DNA from: Spirochaetota bacterium
GTDB lineage: Bacteria > Spirochaetota > UBA4802 > JAFGJZ01
NCBI GenBank assembly: GCA_027858855.1
Contig: JAQIBV010000021.1
Coordinates: forward strand, 66,816 to 130,815
DNA: 64,000 nucleotides
Direction: 5' to 3'
The position numbers and the translations under genes are program-made. The notes under the pieces were generated by a model. That model saw nothing but the letters and a program-made list of their open reading frames with translations. It had not been told where the DNA came from and did no database searches. Numbering within the stretch: the stretch's first letter is position 1; the number at the start of each line of letters is the position of its first letter. Below, piece after piece: positions 1 to 8,445 of this stretch.

Positions 1-250
1 TTCGAGAGGTGGCAAAATTCAATGAACGCGCAATCAACTCTTTTAACTTGAGAACAGTATAACGCGCGCCCGAAGTCTGTGACTCCCGTAAATAGCTTAT
101 ATCTTTTCGCACTGTGTGAGCACTGATATCTAGCCGATCACCAATCTCGCGCGACGAAATAGCATTTACTTCTGATACTTCAAGCCTGCATAAGAGTTGA
201 TAGAGAGCACTCAACCGCTTTATAGCCGGTTCCGGTATTGAGTTAATCAT
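1..250 (-). CDS. rex: Rex-like redox-sensing transcriptional repressor (N-terminal part, cut by window edge)
   Basis: Only the first 83 or so residues lie in the window; the gene runs off the left edge. The protein begins MINSIPEPAIKRLSALYQLL, which matches the start of Rex family repressors (winged-helix 'Put_DNA-bind_N' domain), and continues with a helix-turn-helix segment containing ISSREIGDRL and HTVRKDISYL, typical of Rex DNA recognition. Known Rex proteins sense the NADH/NAD+ ratio through a C-terminal Rossmann domain, which is outside the window. The start is supported by an AGGAG ribosome site about six bases upstream. The D-lactate dehydrogenase gene at 8.7 kb is a plausible Rex target, but no clear Rex operator was seen there. 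The usual family glycines in the GVGY region are replaced (TSGARYTV), so this could be a divergent Rex. Confidence 0.78.
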   Translation of the reverse strand, partial: MINSIPEPAIKRLSALYQLLCRLEVSEVNAISSREIGDRLDISAHTVRKDISYLRESQTSGARYTVLKLKELIARSLNFATSR

Positions 251-641
251 GACTACTCCTGAAATTATTATAGAGCAATAGTCGCCAGATCCTGAGAAAT
301 TGTCAACAAAATCTTTGATTATTTTCCAATATCTGTTATTTTTTTCACAACTATCTGGTTTTACAGTTTTTCATCATTTTCAATCTGATTATTTCCATAT
401 AACAGAGTTAAAGCAAATTTAAAGAGAACATGGATATAGCCCAACTCTGGAATTTTTTTACTGTACCTTTTAGATATTCTGTAGTTTCCTTGGAAAATAT
501 TTTTTTTCATTTATTAGTTAGTTTATGAAGCAAAAGTTAACCGCCATTTCCCAAAATTGAAATAGAAAAATTACGCATTTATATAACCAAAAATATTATC
601 AGTATTCTGGTTCAAAATTTTTCGAGTAAAGAAATGCCATT
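251..641. other. 391-bp intergenic region between rex and the zinc-ribbon gene
   Basis: This AT-rich stretch holds no open frame with a credible ribosome site. It should contain the rex promoter on the minus strand: a TATAAT sits about 19 bases upstream of the rex start codon, and a TTGACA lies further upstream, but their spacing (28 bases) does not make one standard promoter. No terminator or RNA gene was recognised. Confidence 0.5.
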
Positions 642-1408
642 ATGTCAGTAGAGATATTTGCCTGTAAAAACTGCAGCGCCTCATTAACCTTTAACATCCA
701 GGTACAGAAATGGAAGTGCGAGTTTTGTTCAGCTGAATTCGAGAAAAATGAGATAAAATAGCAAAAGAAATCCACAACATTCGGGGCTTATACGCACCCT
801 ACTGGCTCTTTGACTGCCGCACCTCAGGCAATATTGTCGGTGAGGGAAGAACAACAAGCAGCTGGACCAGCGGAGACTATCGCATAACTGAAACCAAACA
901 CTATGATGTCAAAAGATCCGGCTATGCCGACTATAGAAAAATTCCAGTTGATGGATCAGAATATCTTGAAGATGATTTAATGGAAGGAATTGAACCCTAT
1001 GATTTCTCTGAAATTAAAGACTTTGCGCTCGAATACATGTCTGGTTTTCTGGCCGAAAAATGGGATGTAGACGAAATAAAAGCGTTGCCCTATATGAAGA
1101 CACGTGCCGAAAACTTTCTTGAAAACAGCCTGCGCCAATCTGGACAGAAATACGCCTCTTTCACAATGAAGTCCAAGAACATAGCGGTCAACGATGTCAG
1201 TGCAGCCTATAGCATGCTTCCAGTTTACATTCTTACAAATCTTTACAAGGGCAAACCCCACACCTTTATACTGAATGGTCAGACCGGCAAAATTTACGGA
1301 GAAACGCCATATGACTATCTCAAAATGGTTCTCTTTTTCATTTTCCTGTTCATTTCAACCCTGATTGTTTCTATAATCACCGGAGGATTAATAAATGTGC
1401 TTTCATAA
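642..1408 (+). pseudogene. TFIIB-type zinc-ribbon membrane protein, internally deleted and frameshifted
   Basis: A 39-codon frame (642-761) encodes a first zinc ribbon with two CxxC knuckles (CKNC and CEFC) and ends in TAG. Directly after it, shifted by -1, a second frame runs to 1408 and reads IRGLYAPYWLFDC, then KIPVDGS, then MEGIEPYDFSEI, then a C-terminal membrane segment. In full-length members of this family (zinc ribbon followed by a second ribbon and an 'IKGVYVPFWLFD' domain) these parts belong to one protein, with roughly 80-100 residues between them. Those residues are missing here. The simplest reading is an internal deletion that also broke the frame. The second frame has no ATG before 980. 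Partner context fits: a TPM-domain gene follows with a 14-base overlap. Alternatively, a short frameshifted product is still made. Confidence 0.6.
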
Positions 1409-2147
1409 AAGTTATAGACAATTGCTAATACTGTTTTTTTTCCTTTTACTACTGATACCCACATCTGGATATGCTGCTAAAACAAGAATATATGATGCTG
1501 GATCCCTGTTGTCCGATGACGAAAAGGCTGAAATCGAAAAAACTCTTGAACGTGTTTCAACCGATTATGACACGGATCTCTTCATTCTTACTTCTCAGTC
1601 TCTTGGAGGCATTACTCCAAAGAGACACGCAGAAGACTTTTTCTGGGGAAATGGGCACGGAACACGTGATGACTCGGGAGTCGTACTTGTAATCGACATG
1701 GGCGAACGCGATGTTTGGATAGCAACTTTCGGGCGCGCCATACAGACCTTCGAAAATGATATACAGAAAATTATTTCAGACATTACTCCCGATCTTACCA
1801 ATGCAAATTATGCTGAATCATTCAGAAAATTCTCACAACAGATGGAAAAGCCACTTCAGGAAATTACAGTTCCCACCTTCAAAGATGAAATCATTAAAAT
1901 GTCGAAACAATGGCCGCCCTACGCAATTGCACTTGCCCTCTCTTTAATTATAACAATCGGTCTTTCTCTTAATTTTCGTGGCAAGAAGCTGGTTACTAAC
2001 AAAACCTATGAGGTCAAGGACAGTTTTGTTCTTTCAGAATCTCTTGACACCTATCTGCGAACGACAACAACCCGGTCAAAAATCAGCAGCTCTTCAGGTA
2101 GCTCATCCGGTGGGCGGTCAAGCGGTGGTGGCGGAGGCAAATTTTGA
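1395..2147 (+). CDS. TPM-domain (YgcG-like) membrane-anchored protein
   Basis: A 250-residue protein with an N-terminal signal segment (about residues 9-27), followed by a TPM domain with the typical opening IYDAGSLLSDDEKAEIEKTL and a DDSGVVLVIDMGERDVWI core. A transmembrane segment lies near residues 175-193, and the tail is Ser/Gly-rich ending SSGGRSSGGGGGKF, as in many YgcG-type proteins. TPM domains are extracytoplasmic; they were proposed as phosphatases and, in the plant homologue, act in photosystem repair. The bacterial role is poorly defined. It overlaps the preceding zinc-ribbon gene by 14 bases, and the two families commonly occur as neighbours, so they were probably one operon. 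A factor-independent terminator candidate follows at 2292-2323. Confidence 0.8.
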   Translation: MCFHKSYRQLLILFFFLLLLIPTSGYAAKTRIYDAGSLLSDDEKAEIEKTLERVSTDYDTDLFILTSQSLGGITPKRHAEDFFWGNGHGTRDDSGVVLVIDMGERDVWIATFGRAIQTFENDIQKIISDITPDLTNANYAESFRKFSQQMEKPLQEITVPTFKDEIIKMSKQWPPYAIALALSLIITIGLSLNFRGKKLVTNKTYEVKDSFVLSESLDTYLRTTTTRSKISSSSGSSSGGRSSGGGGGKF

Positions 2148-2291
2148 CATAAAGCCTGGATCAACGCCTAAGCCCCACCTTTTTGAAGACATACCGAAAA
2201 AGGCTTTCAATAAAGATCTGATAATTCTTCCATATTTTCGTAACATTGGACTCTAACAAAACCCGTACTAGATAGAAGTAAAAAATTATTG

Positions 2292-2323
2292 AGAACCTGT
2301 TATTTATTGTAGGGTTCTTTTTT
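2292..2323 (+). terminator. Rho-independent terminator candidate after the TPM gene
   Basis: The arms AGAACC (2292-2297) and GGTTCT (2313-2318) can pair around a 15-base loop and are followed directly by a run of T. It lies about 145 bases past the stop of the TPM-domain gene. The stem is short. Confidence 0.5.
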
Positions 2324-2402
2324 ATTTGTTAGAAGGCTTCTGTTTTTCGTTTTTTCAGATTCATTAAAAAATTGATAATATGACAACCAGTGGAGAGTGG
2401 CG

Positions 2403-2936
2403 ATGAACAAAATTACTAATTTTTTCAAGGAATTTGTTTTTACTGTATTTATTATTACTGCAGGTTCGTTATTTATTCATTTTCTTGTCAGCTTAATTAC
2501 ATTTTATATTCAGTTCGGGATTTATATGATTTCAGCGAATCAGCTAATGTCAATAATCTCGGCATCAAAAATTGCTATATTAATTTCTTATGGAATTCTT
2601 ACTCTTATTCTATACTCTTTTTCGAAGAAACTTAAAGAAACCCGTGATGAATTAAAAAGAGAAAAAGAGAAAAACGAATACAACCAGCAAAAACTTGACC
2701 AATTCAAAGAAATCGCAGCCTATATTTTACAAAACATAAGCGAACCAAATAACAGTCTGAGGGCATGGGTTGAAAGACGAAAATCTTCCGGCTCCGTTTC
2801 CGAATGCGTACAGGAAGCCGTTAATAGAATAAGTAACTCCCTTGACCTTTTATCACGAACCTTTTTCCTGGCCGCCTATTTGCCTGAGCCGGTCACCATT
2901 CCGGTTAAGGATGAAATTCGGCGCCTTTCGAAATAA
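2403..2936 (+). CDS. Small membrane protein with cytoplasmic coiled coil, function unknown
   Basis: Not recognised. The 177-residue product has two or three hydrophobic segments in its first 80 residues, then a charged stretch rich in Lys/Glu (KKLKETRDELKREKEKNEYN) that should form a coiled coil, and a helical C-terminal region containing NRISNSLDLLSRTFFLAAYL. I chose ATG 2403 because GGAG at 2392-2395 is well spaced for it; a GTG at 2397 is in frame but too close to that site. The gene converges on the dihydrouridine synthase and their 3' ends overlap by 32 bases. It could be a membrane anchor or a signalling accessory, but nothing in the sequence shows this. Confidence 0.6.
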   Translation: MNKITNFFKEFVFTVFIITAGSLFIHFLVSLITFYIQFGIYMISANQLMSIISASKIAILISYGILTLILYSFSKKLKETRDELKREKEKNEYNQQKLDQFKEIAAYILQNISEPNNSLRAWVERRKSSGSVSECVQEAVNRISNSLDLLSRTFFLAAYLPEPVTIPVKDEIRRLSK

Positions 2937-3870
2937 AAAACTCCATAACCATAGCATTAAAATGTTGAACATTCGTACATTTTATGATTTTCTTAAAGGT
3001 TCTTTTTTCAGGATTGAACGGTTCAACCATATGACGCACAATGTTTTTCATTTTTTGCAGATAATGAACGTCTCCCGAAAGTAGTTTTTCAAAGTTCTCC
3101 TGTAGCAAAGAGATAACCTGATAGCTTATATTAGCCCTCTGCTTCTGCGAGAGGGCTTTTTTTTCGCGAATCTCCTGTATTATAAATGGCGCTCTAACTA
3201 TTCCTCGGCCAATCATTACCGAATTTTCCTGTTTGGCGGTCTTTACTGATAATTGCTCAAAATCTTCAACTGAATTAATATCACCGTTATATACTACTTT
3301 ATGATCACAGGCCTCTCTGAATTTTAAAAACCTTTCAACATCCGGGACTCCAGCATACATCTGTTTTGCATGTCGAGAGTGCATAATAACTTCATGAAGA
3401 GGATACCTGTTTAAGACAGAAACCAAATCAATCCAGTCGTCGGAATCATTAAACCCAAGCCTCATCTTAACTGAAAGAGGAGTTTTTTGTAACGAAAAAT
3501 AGTCTTCGAATATTTTATCGATCCTCGCCGGATATGGCAACAACGCCGAGCCCCTGCCCTTTCCCGTTACGGTTGGAAACGGACAACCAAGATTCAGATT
3601 AACTTCATTAAAGCCAAGACTGTTTAAAAGATCTGTGATTACTGCCAGACGCTCACCATCTTTTGAGAGCAGTTGTGGAACAACCAATACATCCTTTTGA
3701 GAGTCCGGAATCTTTTTTGCCAAAGATTTAGGCCCTAAACGGGCGTGTGTGTCAGTTTGCAAAAACGGGGTGAACATTTTTTTAAGTTCCGGAAAAAAAT
3801 ATGCGATAACTGATCGATACACGGGGTCTGTAATTCCCTGTAATGGAGCTAAATAAATATCCGGAGCCAT
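2905..3870 (-). CDS. dus: tRNA-dihydrouridine synthase
   Basis: A 321-residue flavoprotein of the Dus family, which reduces specific uridines in tRNA to dihydrouridine using FMN and NADPH. The TIM-barrel signatures are clear: YLAPLQGITDPVYRSVI at the start, the substrate-site motif VNLNLGCPFPTVTGKGRGSA containing the catalytic Cys, then LSVKMRLG, a residue run around MHSRHAKQMYAG, and the FMN phosphate segment VVYNGDINS followed by VMIGRGIVRAPF. The C-terminal helical domain ends near residue 320. The length is normal for the family. The subclass (A, B or C) cannot be set with certainty. The gene is single on the minus strand and divergent from the ABC ATPase gene. Confidence 0.92.
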   Translation of the reverse strand: MAPDIYLAPLQGITDPVYRSVIAYFFPELKKMFTPFLQTDTHARLGPKSLAKKIPDSQKDVLVVPQLLSKDGERLAVITDLLNSLGFNEVNLNLGCPFPTVTGKGRGSALLPYPARIDKIFEDYFSLQKTPLSVKMRLGFNDSDDWIDLVSVLNRYPLHEVIMHSRHAKQMYAGVPDVERFLKFREACDHKVVYNGDINSVEDFEQLSVKTAKQENSVMIGRGIVRAPFIIQEIREKKALSQKQRANISYQVISLLQENFEKLLSGDVHYLQKMKNIVRHMVEPFNPEKRTFKKIIKCTNVQHFNAMVMEFFISKGAEFHP

Positions 3871-3983
3871 ACAATAATCCTATAAATATAGATTTGACAA
3901 TAAACAAAAATTATAATTGATTTAACTTCTCTGTTGACAAGCCATTTATATTAAGCATTTTAATTCCATGGAGGAAACTTTCT

Positions 3984-5135
3984 ATGGCCGAAATTATCCT
4001 TAAAAATATCTCAAAAAAATTCAAAAAAAATGACAACGACTCAATACGCAAATTTTCTTTTCTTTTTTTCGGAGCTGCAGCCTTAGAGACTCACAGAGCA
4101 ACTAAAGAGCTTGGATCAGGGGGGAAAAATTATGAATTCTCCATAGATGATCTATCATTAACTATCCCTGACGGCAAGGTCATGGTTATTCTAGGGCCCA
4201 GCGGTTGCGGCAAAAGCACTCTACTTCGGCTTCTCGCTGGTTTTACAGCGCCTGATTCTGGAGATATTTTATTTAACAACGAAAGCATTCTACATTCACA
4301 ACCGAAAGAACGTCAAATTGGTATGGTTTTTCAGGATTTTGCCCTCTATCCTCACTTTTCGGTAAAACAGAACATAGTCTCATATTTCTTTTTCAAAAAT
4401 GCAAAAACTAATATCGAAGAAGTGGCTCGTGAACGTTTAGAAAAAACCAGTGAACTGATGGGTGTCGACATTGAATATCTGTTAAACCGAAAACCCAGAC
4501 ACCTTTCAGGCGGAGAAAAACAGAGAGTTGCCCTGGGACGTTGTATAACACGAAACCCCAAACTCTTTTTGCTGGACGAACCCTTCTCTAATCTGGATCA
4601 AAAACTGAAAGAAAAATATAGAGTCAAATTAAAGAGTTTACTGAACCATTTTAACATAACTACCGTTTATGTAACCCATGATCAGCAGGAAGCCCTTATC
4701 TTGGCTGACTATGTTGCTGTGATGAATGACGGAAAAATTGAACAAAGCGGTTCCATTGAAGAACTCTATAATAATCCTAGAAACTGCTTTGTGGCCGAAT
4801 TTATAAACATTCGGACCGATGTACCATCCATAAACTTTATTACTGCTGATAAAATTAATCCTGACTGGCAAGGCTTTATCGCTGGCATTCGTCCTGAAGA
4901 TCATCTTTTACAAGCCGATTCATCTGCTTGTAAAATCAAAGTCTCAATTATTAGTGTAAGGCCTGTTCCATTAAAGCAAAAAAGTATTGTAACGGCTCGT
5001 TTTGAAGACAATGAGCTATACTTTGAAATTGAACTCAACAACGAATGTACTGCCAACAAAGAAATGACTGTTTATTTTAAAAAAGTTTTTCTCTTTGACA
5101 ATAAAACTAAAGAACTGCACAAGATTGTCCAGTAA
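3984..5135 (+). CDS. ABC transporter ATP-binding protein, sugar/MalK-UgpC-like, orphan
   Basis: A 383-residue ATPase of the MalK/UgpC-type family. It carries Walker A GPSGCGKST, Q-loop region GMVFQDFALYPHFSV, signature LSGGEKQRVALGR, Walker B LFLLDEP, D-loop SNLD and the H-loop in YVTHDQQEA. The C-terminal third resembles a TOBE/OB regulatory domain (AGIRPEDHLL). Two things are odd. A block of about 30 residues (RKFSFLFFGAAALETHRA and onward) sits between the first beta strand and Walker A, where relatives have almost none. No permease or binding-protein gene is nearby, so it may serve a transporter encoded elsewhere, as shared sugar-importer ATPases do. A GGAGG ribosome site precedes the ATG. 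Confidence 0.85.
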   Translation: MAEIILKNISKKFKKNDNDSIRKFSFLFFGAAALETHRATKELGSGGKNYEFSIDDLSLTIPDGKVMVILGPSGCGKSTLLRLLAGFTAPDSGDILFNNESILHSQPKERQIGMVFQDFALYPHFSVKQNIVSYFFFKNAKTNIEEVARERLEKTSELMGVDIEYLLNRKPRHLSGGEKQRVALGRCITRNPKLFLLDEPFSNLDQKLKEKYRVKLKSLLNHFNITTVYVTHDQQEALILADYVAVMNDGKIEQSGSIEELYNNPRNCFVAEFINIRTDVPSINFITADKINPDWQGFIAGIRPEDHLLQADSSACKIKVSIISVRPVPLKQKSIVTARFEDNELYFEIELNNECTANKEMTVYFKKVFLFDNKTKELHKIVQ

Positions 5136-5173
5136 CTGATCTCAAATTAAATAATCGGACAAAAGAGAAATCA

Positions 5174-5557
5174 ATGAAATCACCAAGTGGCTCTACATTC
5201 CCCTACTATTACAAAAACGGAGTAATTCACGCTGTTAAGCTGTCCGGTTGTAAACGAAAGAGAGAAAAGGTTAAAGAACTCTTAGAACAGGAGAAAGAGT
5301 TCACTCTTTTGCAGAACCAGACAAAAACTATCTGGATCGATCTCTACTCTACCGTTGTGACAGGTGATTTAGCTAATGATCTGATCAGTTTTATACGTGA
5401 TCTCTCCATCAAAATAAATAAGATTGCCTTTGTCGGTTGTGGCCTCTTTGCAAGACAAAAAATCAAGAAGCGAATGCGCGCTCAATATATCAATTATATC
5501 ACAATTCAGTTCTTCAGCAATCCCGAAGAGGCAAAAAACTGGCTTGTTGGCCGATAA
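5174..5557 (+). CDS. SpoIIAA-like (STAS/SEC14-type) small protein
   Basis: A 127-residue soluble protein. The central segment TIWIDLYSTVVTGDLANDLI and the C-terminal segment KIAFVGCGLFARQKIKKRMR followed by FFSNPEEAKNWLVG resemble the strand-helix pattern and the terminal 'vFp..eeA..WL' motif of SpoIIAA-like proteins. These proteins share a fold with anti-sigma antagonists but usually lack the phosphorylated serine. The role is unknown. It lies 38 bases after the ABC ATPase gene on the same strand and may be co-transcribed. Family assignment rests on pattern only. Confidence 0.5.
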   Translation: MKSPSGSTFPYYYKNGVIHAVKLSGCKRKREKVKELLEQEKEFTLLQNQTKTIWIDLYSTVVTGDLANDLISFIRDLSIKINKIAFVGCGLFARQKIKKRMRAQYINYITIQFFSNPEEAKNWLVGR

Positions 5558-5712
5558 GTTACTTCGTTTATGAGCCATCTCAATATTCCCGTTTAAAAAC
5601 CTGAAAAACTCTCGTTAAATACTTCCATAAATTCATTTAGACAATCATTTATGATAGCCCGCATCAATCTTCTTAAAATATCTGATAATAATTCTCTTTA
5701 ATCAAAAAAAAT

Positions 5713-5740
5713 TTGACGAAACAGTTGCTTTTATTACATA
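5713..5740 (+). promoter_or_regulatory. Promoter candidate for feoA
   Basis: TTGACG (5713-5718) and TACATA (5735-5740) are separated by 16 bases, a good match to a sigma-70-type promoter. It lies 44 bases upstream of the feoA start and directly before the dyad at 5753-5770. Confidence 0.5.
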
Positions 5741-5752
5741 TGGTTAATAAAG

Positions 5753-5770
5753 TTAGTTAAGATTAACTTA
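5753..5770. promoter_or_regulatory. DtxR/IdeR/MntR-like operator candidate upstream of feoA
   Basis: The 18-mer TTAGTTAAGATTAACTTA is an inverted repeat with AGTTAA and TTAACT arms around a 2-base centre and one mismatch pair near the ends. Its shape resembles the known DtxR/IdeR iron box (TTAGGTTAG-CTAACCTAA type). It would cover roughly +6 to +23 of a transcript from the promoter at 5713-5740, so a bound repressor could block feo transcription when iron is plentiful. No DtxR or Fur gene is in the window. Confidence 0.45.
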
Positions 5771-5783
5771 TTGGCGGTCATTT

Positions 5784-6032
5784 ATGGAAAAAACAGTTCG
5801 GCAGAATCTACCACTCTCAATGGCAAAGCCAGGATCTTCGTACAAAATCTTAAAGATCGAGGGCGGAGAAAAGTTTAAATCAAAAATGATATCAATGGGG
5901 ATTTTCCCAGAAAAAACAGTAGAAATAATGAATTGTGACGGATGTGTAGGGCCAATAGCCATAAAAATAGGGTTTTCTAAAGTAGTTCTTGGACGCGGAA
6001 TGGCACAGAAAATAACTGTTTCTACTATGTAG
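5784..6032 (+). CDS. feoA: Ferrous iron transport protein A
   Basis: An 82-residue SH3-like FeoA domain protein, the small cytosolic partner of the FeoB ferrous iron permease. The family pattern is visible: PLSMAKPGSSYKILKIEGGE, then KSKMISMGIFPEKTVEIM (the 'L..MGi.pG..v.v' motif), then GPIAIKIGFSKVVLGRGMAQKI, the last part matching the 'v.v.g..iaLr..eA..I' end of FeoA. It is the first gene of the feoABC locus, with 127 bases to feoB. Its upstream region carries a promoter and an iron-box-like dyad. Confidence 0.9.
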   Translation: MEKTVRQNLPLSMAKPGSSYKILKIEGGEKFKSKMISMGIFPEKTVEIMNCDGCVGPIAIKIGFSKVVLGRGMAQKITVSTM

Positions 6033-6119
6033 CGGAAATCACCAAAATATAGAATTTTTACAGCGATGATCAAATACATATTTCAAAAACTTTAAGAGAC
6101 AACCTGAAGTTATACAATA

Positions 6120-6137
6120 TGGGTTTTAATTAACCCA
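6120..6137 (+). promoter_or_regulatory. Small dyad in the feoA-feoB spacer
   Basis: TGGGTT and AACCCA pair around a 6-base TTAATT centre, 22 bases upstream of the feoB start. It could be a weak hairpin in the feoAB leader that tunes feoB translation, or an operator half. No poly-T tract follows, so it is not a terminator. Confidence 0.3.
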
Positions 6138-6159
6138 GTCATGAGAATAGAGGGTCTTT

Positions 6160-8445
6160 ATGAAGAAAATTGCAATCGCCGGAAATCCAAACTGTGGAAA
6201 ATCCACCCTCTTTAACAGCCTTACAGGCGGTCGACAAAAAATTGGTAACTGGCCGGGAGTAACAGTAGAACAAGTCAAAGGTCGAGCTGTTTACAACGAT
6301 ATCAGCTACGAAATTATTGATCTTCCTGGAATATACTCTCTATCAGCTCACTCGGATGATGAACGTGTTTCCCGGGACTTTTTACTTTCGGCAGAAGCCG
6401 ATCTTATAGTTAACATTGTCGATGCTGCAAATCTTGAACAAAACCTCTATTTAACAACCCAGCTTCTTGAACTCAAAATCCCTATGATTCTTCTGATCAA
6501 CCGAATTGACATTGCCAACAAAAAAAAGATGACAATTGATACCGTTGCATTGCAAAAAAAGATCGGATGCCCAGTTCTTCCTATTAGTGCGATTAGCCAT
6601 AAAGACATAAAGCATATCAGAGAAATGATTTTCTCTTCAGAAAAAACAGTCACCCCTACAGCTACCGTCGAGTATCCGAATGAAGTGGAAGATATTCTGC
6701 AGGATTGGAGCAAAGCTCTTAAAAAAATTGCACTAACATTGAACGCCCCTCCAAGATGGGTCGCTCTTAAACTTCTAGAAAACGATACGTCAATATTTGA
6801 AAACCCTGAAGACATTCCAATTTCTCAAAACCAGATTCTTTCTGCTCGGAAAAAAATAGAATCCCTGCATAAAGATGATATAGATATTATCATTGCTGAT
6901 TACAGATACGGATTCATTCATGGAATATGTCGTGACATCATTCACCGTGCAGTAGACAAAAAAGAGATTACTGACCGCATAGACAATGTCGTATTGCATA
7001 ATATTTTCGGTATTCCTATTTTTATGGCTGTCATGTACCTTACTTTTCAAATTGCTATTAATGTAAGCGCTCTTTTTATCGATTTCTTTGATATTCTGTT
7101 CGGAGGGATATTTGTAGACGGGCTGGCTCACCTGTTGCATGCAGTCGGGTCTCCACAAATTCTTATTACAATTCTTTCCGGTGGCGCAGGAGCAGGAATC
7201 CAGACCGTCGCTACATTCATCCCGATTCTCTTTTTCATGTTTTTGATGCTGGCAATACTGGAAGACTCAGGCTACATGGCACGTGCGGCCTTTGTAATGG
7301 ACCGTTTTATGCGAATTGTAGGCCTGCCTGGAAAATCATTTGTACCAATGATTGTAGGCTTCGGCTGCACCGTTCCGGCCATTATGGGAGCTCGTATACT
7401 TGAAAACCGACGTGACAAACTTTTCACCATTTTCTTATCACCCTTTATGTCTTGCGGAGCAAGACTACCGGTTTACGTTCTCTTCTGCACAGCCTTTTTT
7501 CCAAACAATACCGGCTTTATAGTTTTTACGCTATACATAAGTGGTATTGCAGCCGCAATATTAACAGGTCTGCTTCTTAAAAGAACCATCTTTAAAGGGA
7601 ACGCCTCCAACTTTATCATGGAGCTGCCAACGTACAACCTCCCCCGAGCACGCCACATCCTTATTCACACCTGGATTCGCCTGAAGGAATTTTTGACTAA
7701 GGCAGGTGTACTGATAATTGGTGCAGTTATGCTGCTCTCTCTGTTAAACACAATTGGTACAGATGGCACAATAGGAAACGAAAACAGCAACCGATCTGTA
7801 CTGTCTACAACGGCACGCGCCATAACTCCCATTCTTGAGCCAATGGGAGTTGAAGAGAGCAACTGGCCTGCTGCGGTAGCCCTGATTACCGGCATCTTTG
7901 CCAAAGAGTCAATAATTGGCACGCTAAACTCCCTGTATAACCAAGACGAAAACAAGGAACTGGGTGAACCCTACTCTCTTTCAGCAGTCTTTATACAGGC
8001 TTTTTCGAGCATTAAAGAGCAGGGTATGCAATTCACAGACAAACTGACTGATCCGTTTGGCTTTTCCGCTTTTTCAGGCATAGATTCAGAAGAAGCTAAG
8101 GCCGAAAGCCTGGAAGCTTCCGGTTCAATATTTGCAGCAATGAGAAAAAATTTCAGACATGGTCCATTGCAGGCTTTTGCCTACCTCCTCTTTATTCTTC
8201 TATATATACCTTGTGTAGGAGCAATCGGGGCACTAATGAAAGAGGCTGGAAAACTTCTGGGATCTGTTATCATCATCTATTTAACACTGTTTGCCTGGAT
8301 AGTCTCTACCCTGTTTTATCAGATTACTGTTGCACGTTCAATTACTTCAATCGCAATTGCTCTTGGCTTAGCAGCTCTCATCGCTCTATTCTTTTACATG
8401 TTTGATAAATTTTATTATAAAAGTAGTTTTTCGGAAGAAGAATGA
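6160..8445 (+). CDS. feoB: Ferrous iron transport protein B (GTP-dependent Fe2+ permease)
   Basis: A 761-residue inner-membrane Fe2+ transporter. The N-terminal G domain has G1 GNPNCGKST, G3 DLPGIYSLS and G4 NRID, followed by a helical guanine-dissociation-inhibitor-like region. From about residue 285 come the membrane core segments, including the gate motifs FVPMIVGFGCTVPAIMGAR and LSPFMSCGARLPVYVLF, which hold the conserved Cys residues of the permease core, and a late IPCVGAIGALMKEAG segment. Length is normal. GAGGG precedes the ATG. It overlaps feoC by four bases (ATGA). Iron control is expected through the dyad upstream of feoA. Confidence 0.97.
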   Translation: MKKIAIAGNPNCGKSTLFNSLTGGRQKIGNWPGVTVEQVKGRAVYNDISYEIIDLPGIYSLSAHSDDERVSRDFLLSAEADLIVNIVDAANLEQNLYLTTQLLELKIPMILLINRIDIANKKKMTIDTVALQKKIGCPVLPISAISHKDIKHIREMIFSSEKTVTPTATVEYPNEVEDILQDWSKALKKIALTLNAPPRWVALKLLENDTSIFENPEDIPISQNQILSARKKIESLHKDDIDIIIADYRYGFIHGICRDIIHRAVDKKEITDRIDNVVLHNIFGIPIFMAVMYLTFQIAINVSALFIDFFDILFGGIFVDGLAHLLHAVGSPQILITILSGGAGAGIQTVATFIPILFFMFLMLAILEDSGYMARAAFVMDRFMRIVGLPGKSFVPMIVGFGCTVPAIMGARILENRRDKLFTIFLSPFMSCGARLPVYVLFCTAFFPNNTGFIVFTLYISGIAAAILTGLLLKRTIFKGNASNFIMELPTYNLPRARHILIHTWIRLKEFLTKAGVLIIGAVMLLSLLNTIGTDGTIGNENSNRSVLSTTARAITPILEPMGVEESNWPAAVALITGIFAKESIIGTLNSLYNQDENKELGEPYSLSAVFIQAFSSIKEQGMQFTDKLTDPFGFSAFSGIDSEEAKAESLEASGSIFAAMRKNFRHGPLQAFAYLLFILLYIPCVGAIGALMKEAGKLLGSVIIIYLTLFAWIVSTLFYQITVARSITSIAIALGLAALIALFFYMFDKFYYKSSFSEEE

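Noticed and set aside
745-765. Programmed -1 frameshift joining the two zinc-ribbon frames
   Set aside because: An AAAA stretch would permit slippage, but about 80-100 residues of the family are missing between the two parts and there is no good slippery heptamer or stem-loop, so an ordinary deletion is simpler.
6447-7158. Two antisense open frames of 122 codons over feoB
   Set aside because: They are on the opposite strand of conserved FeoB sequence with no start signals.
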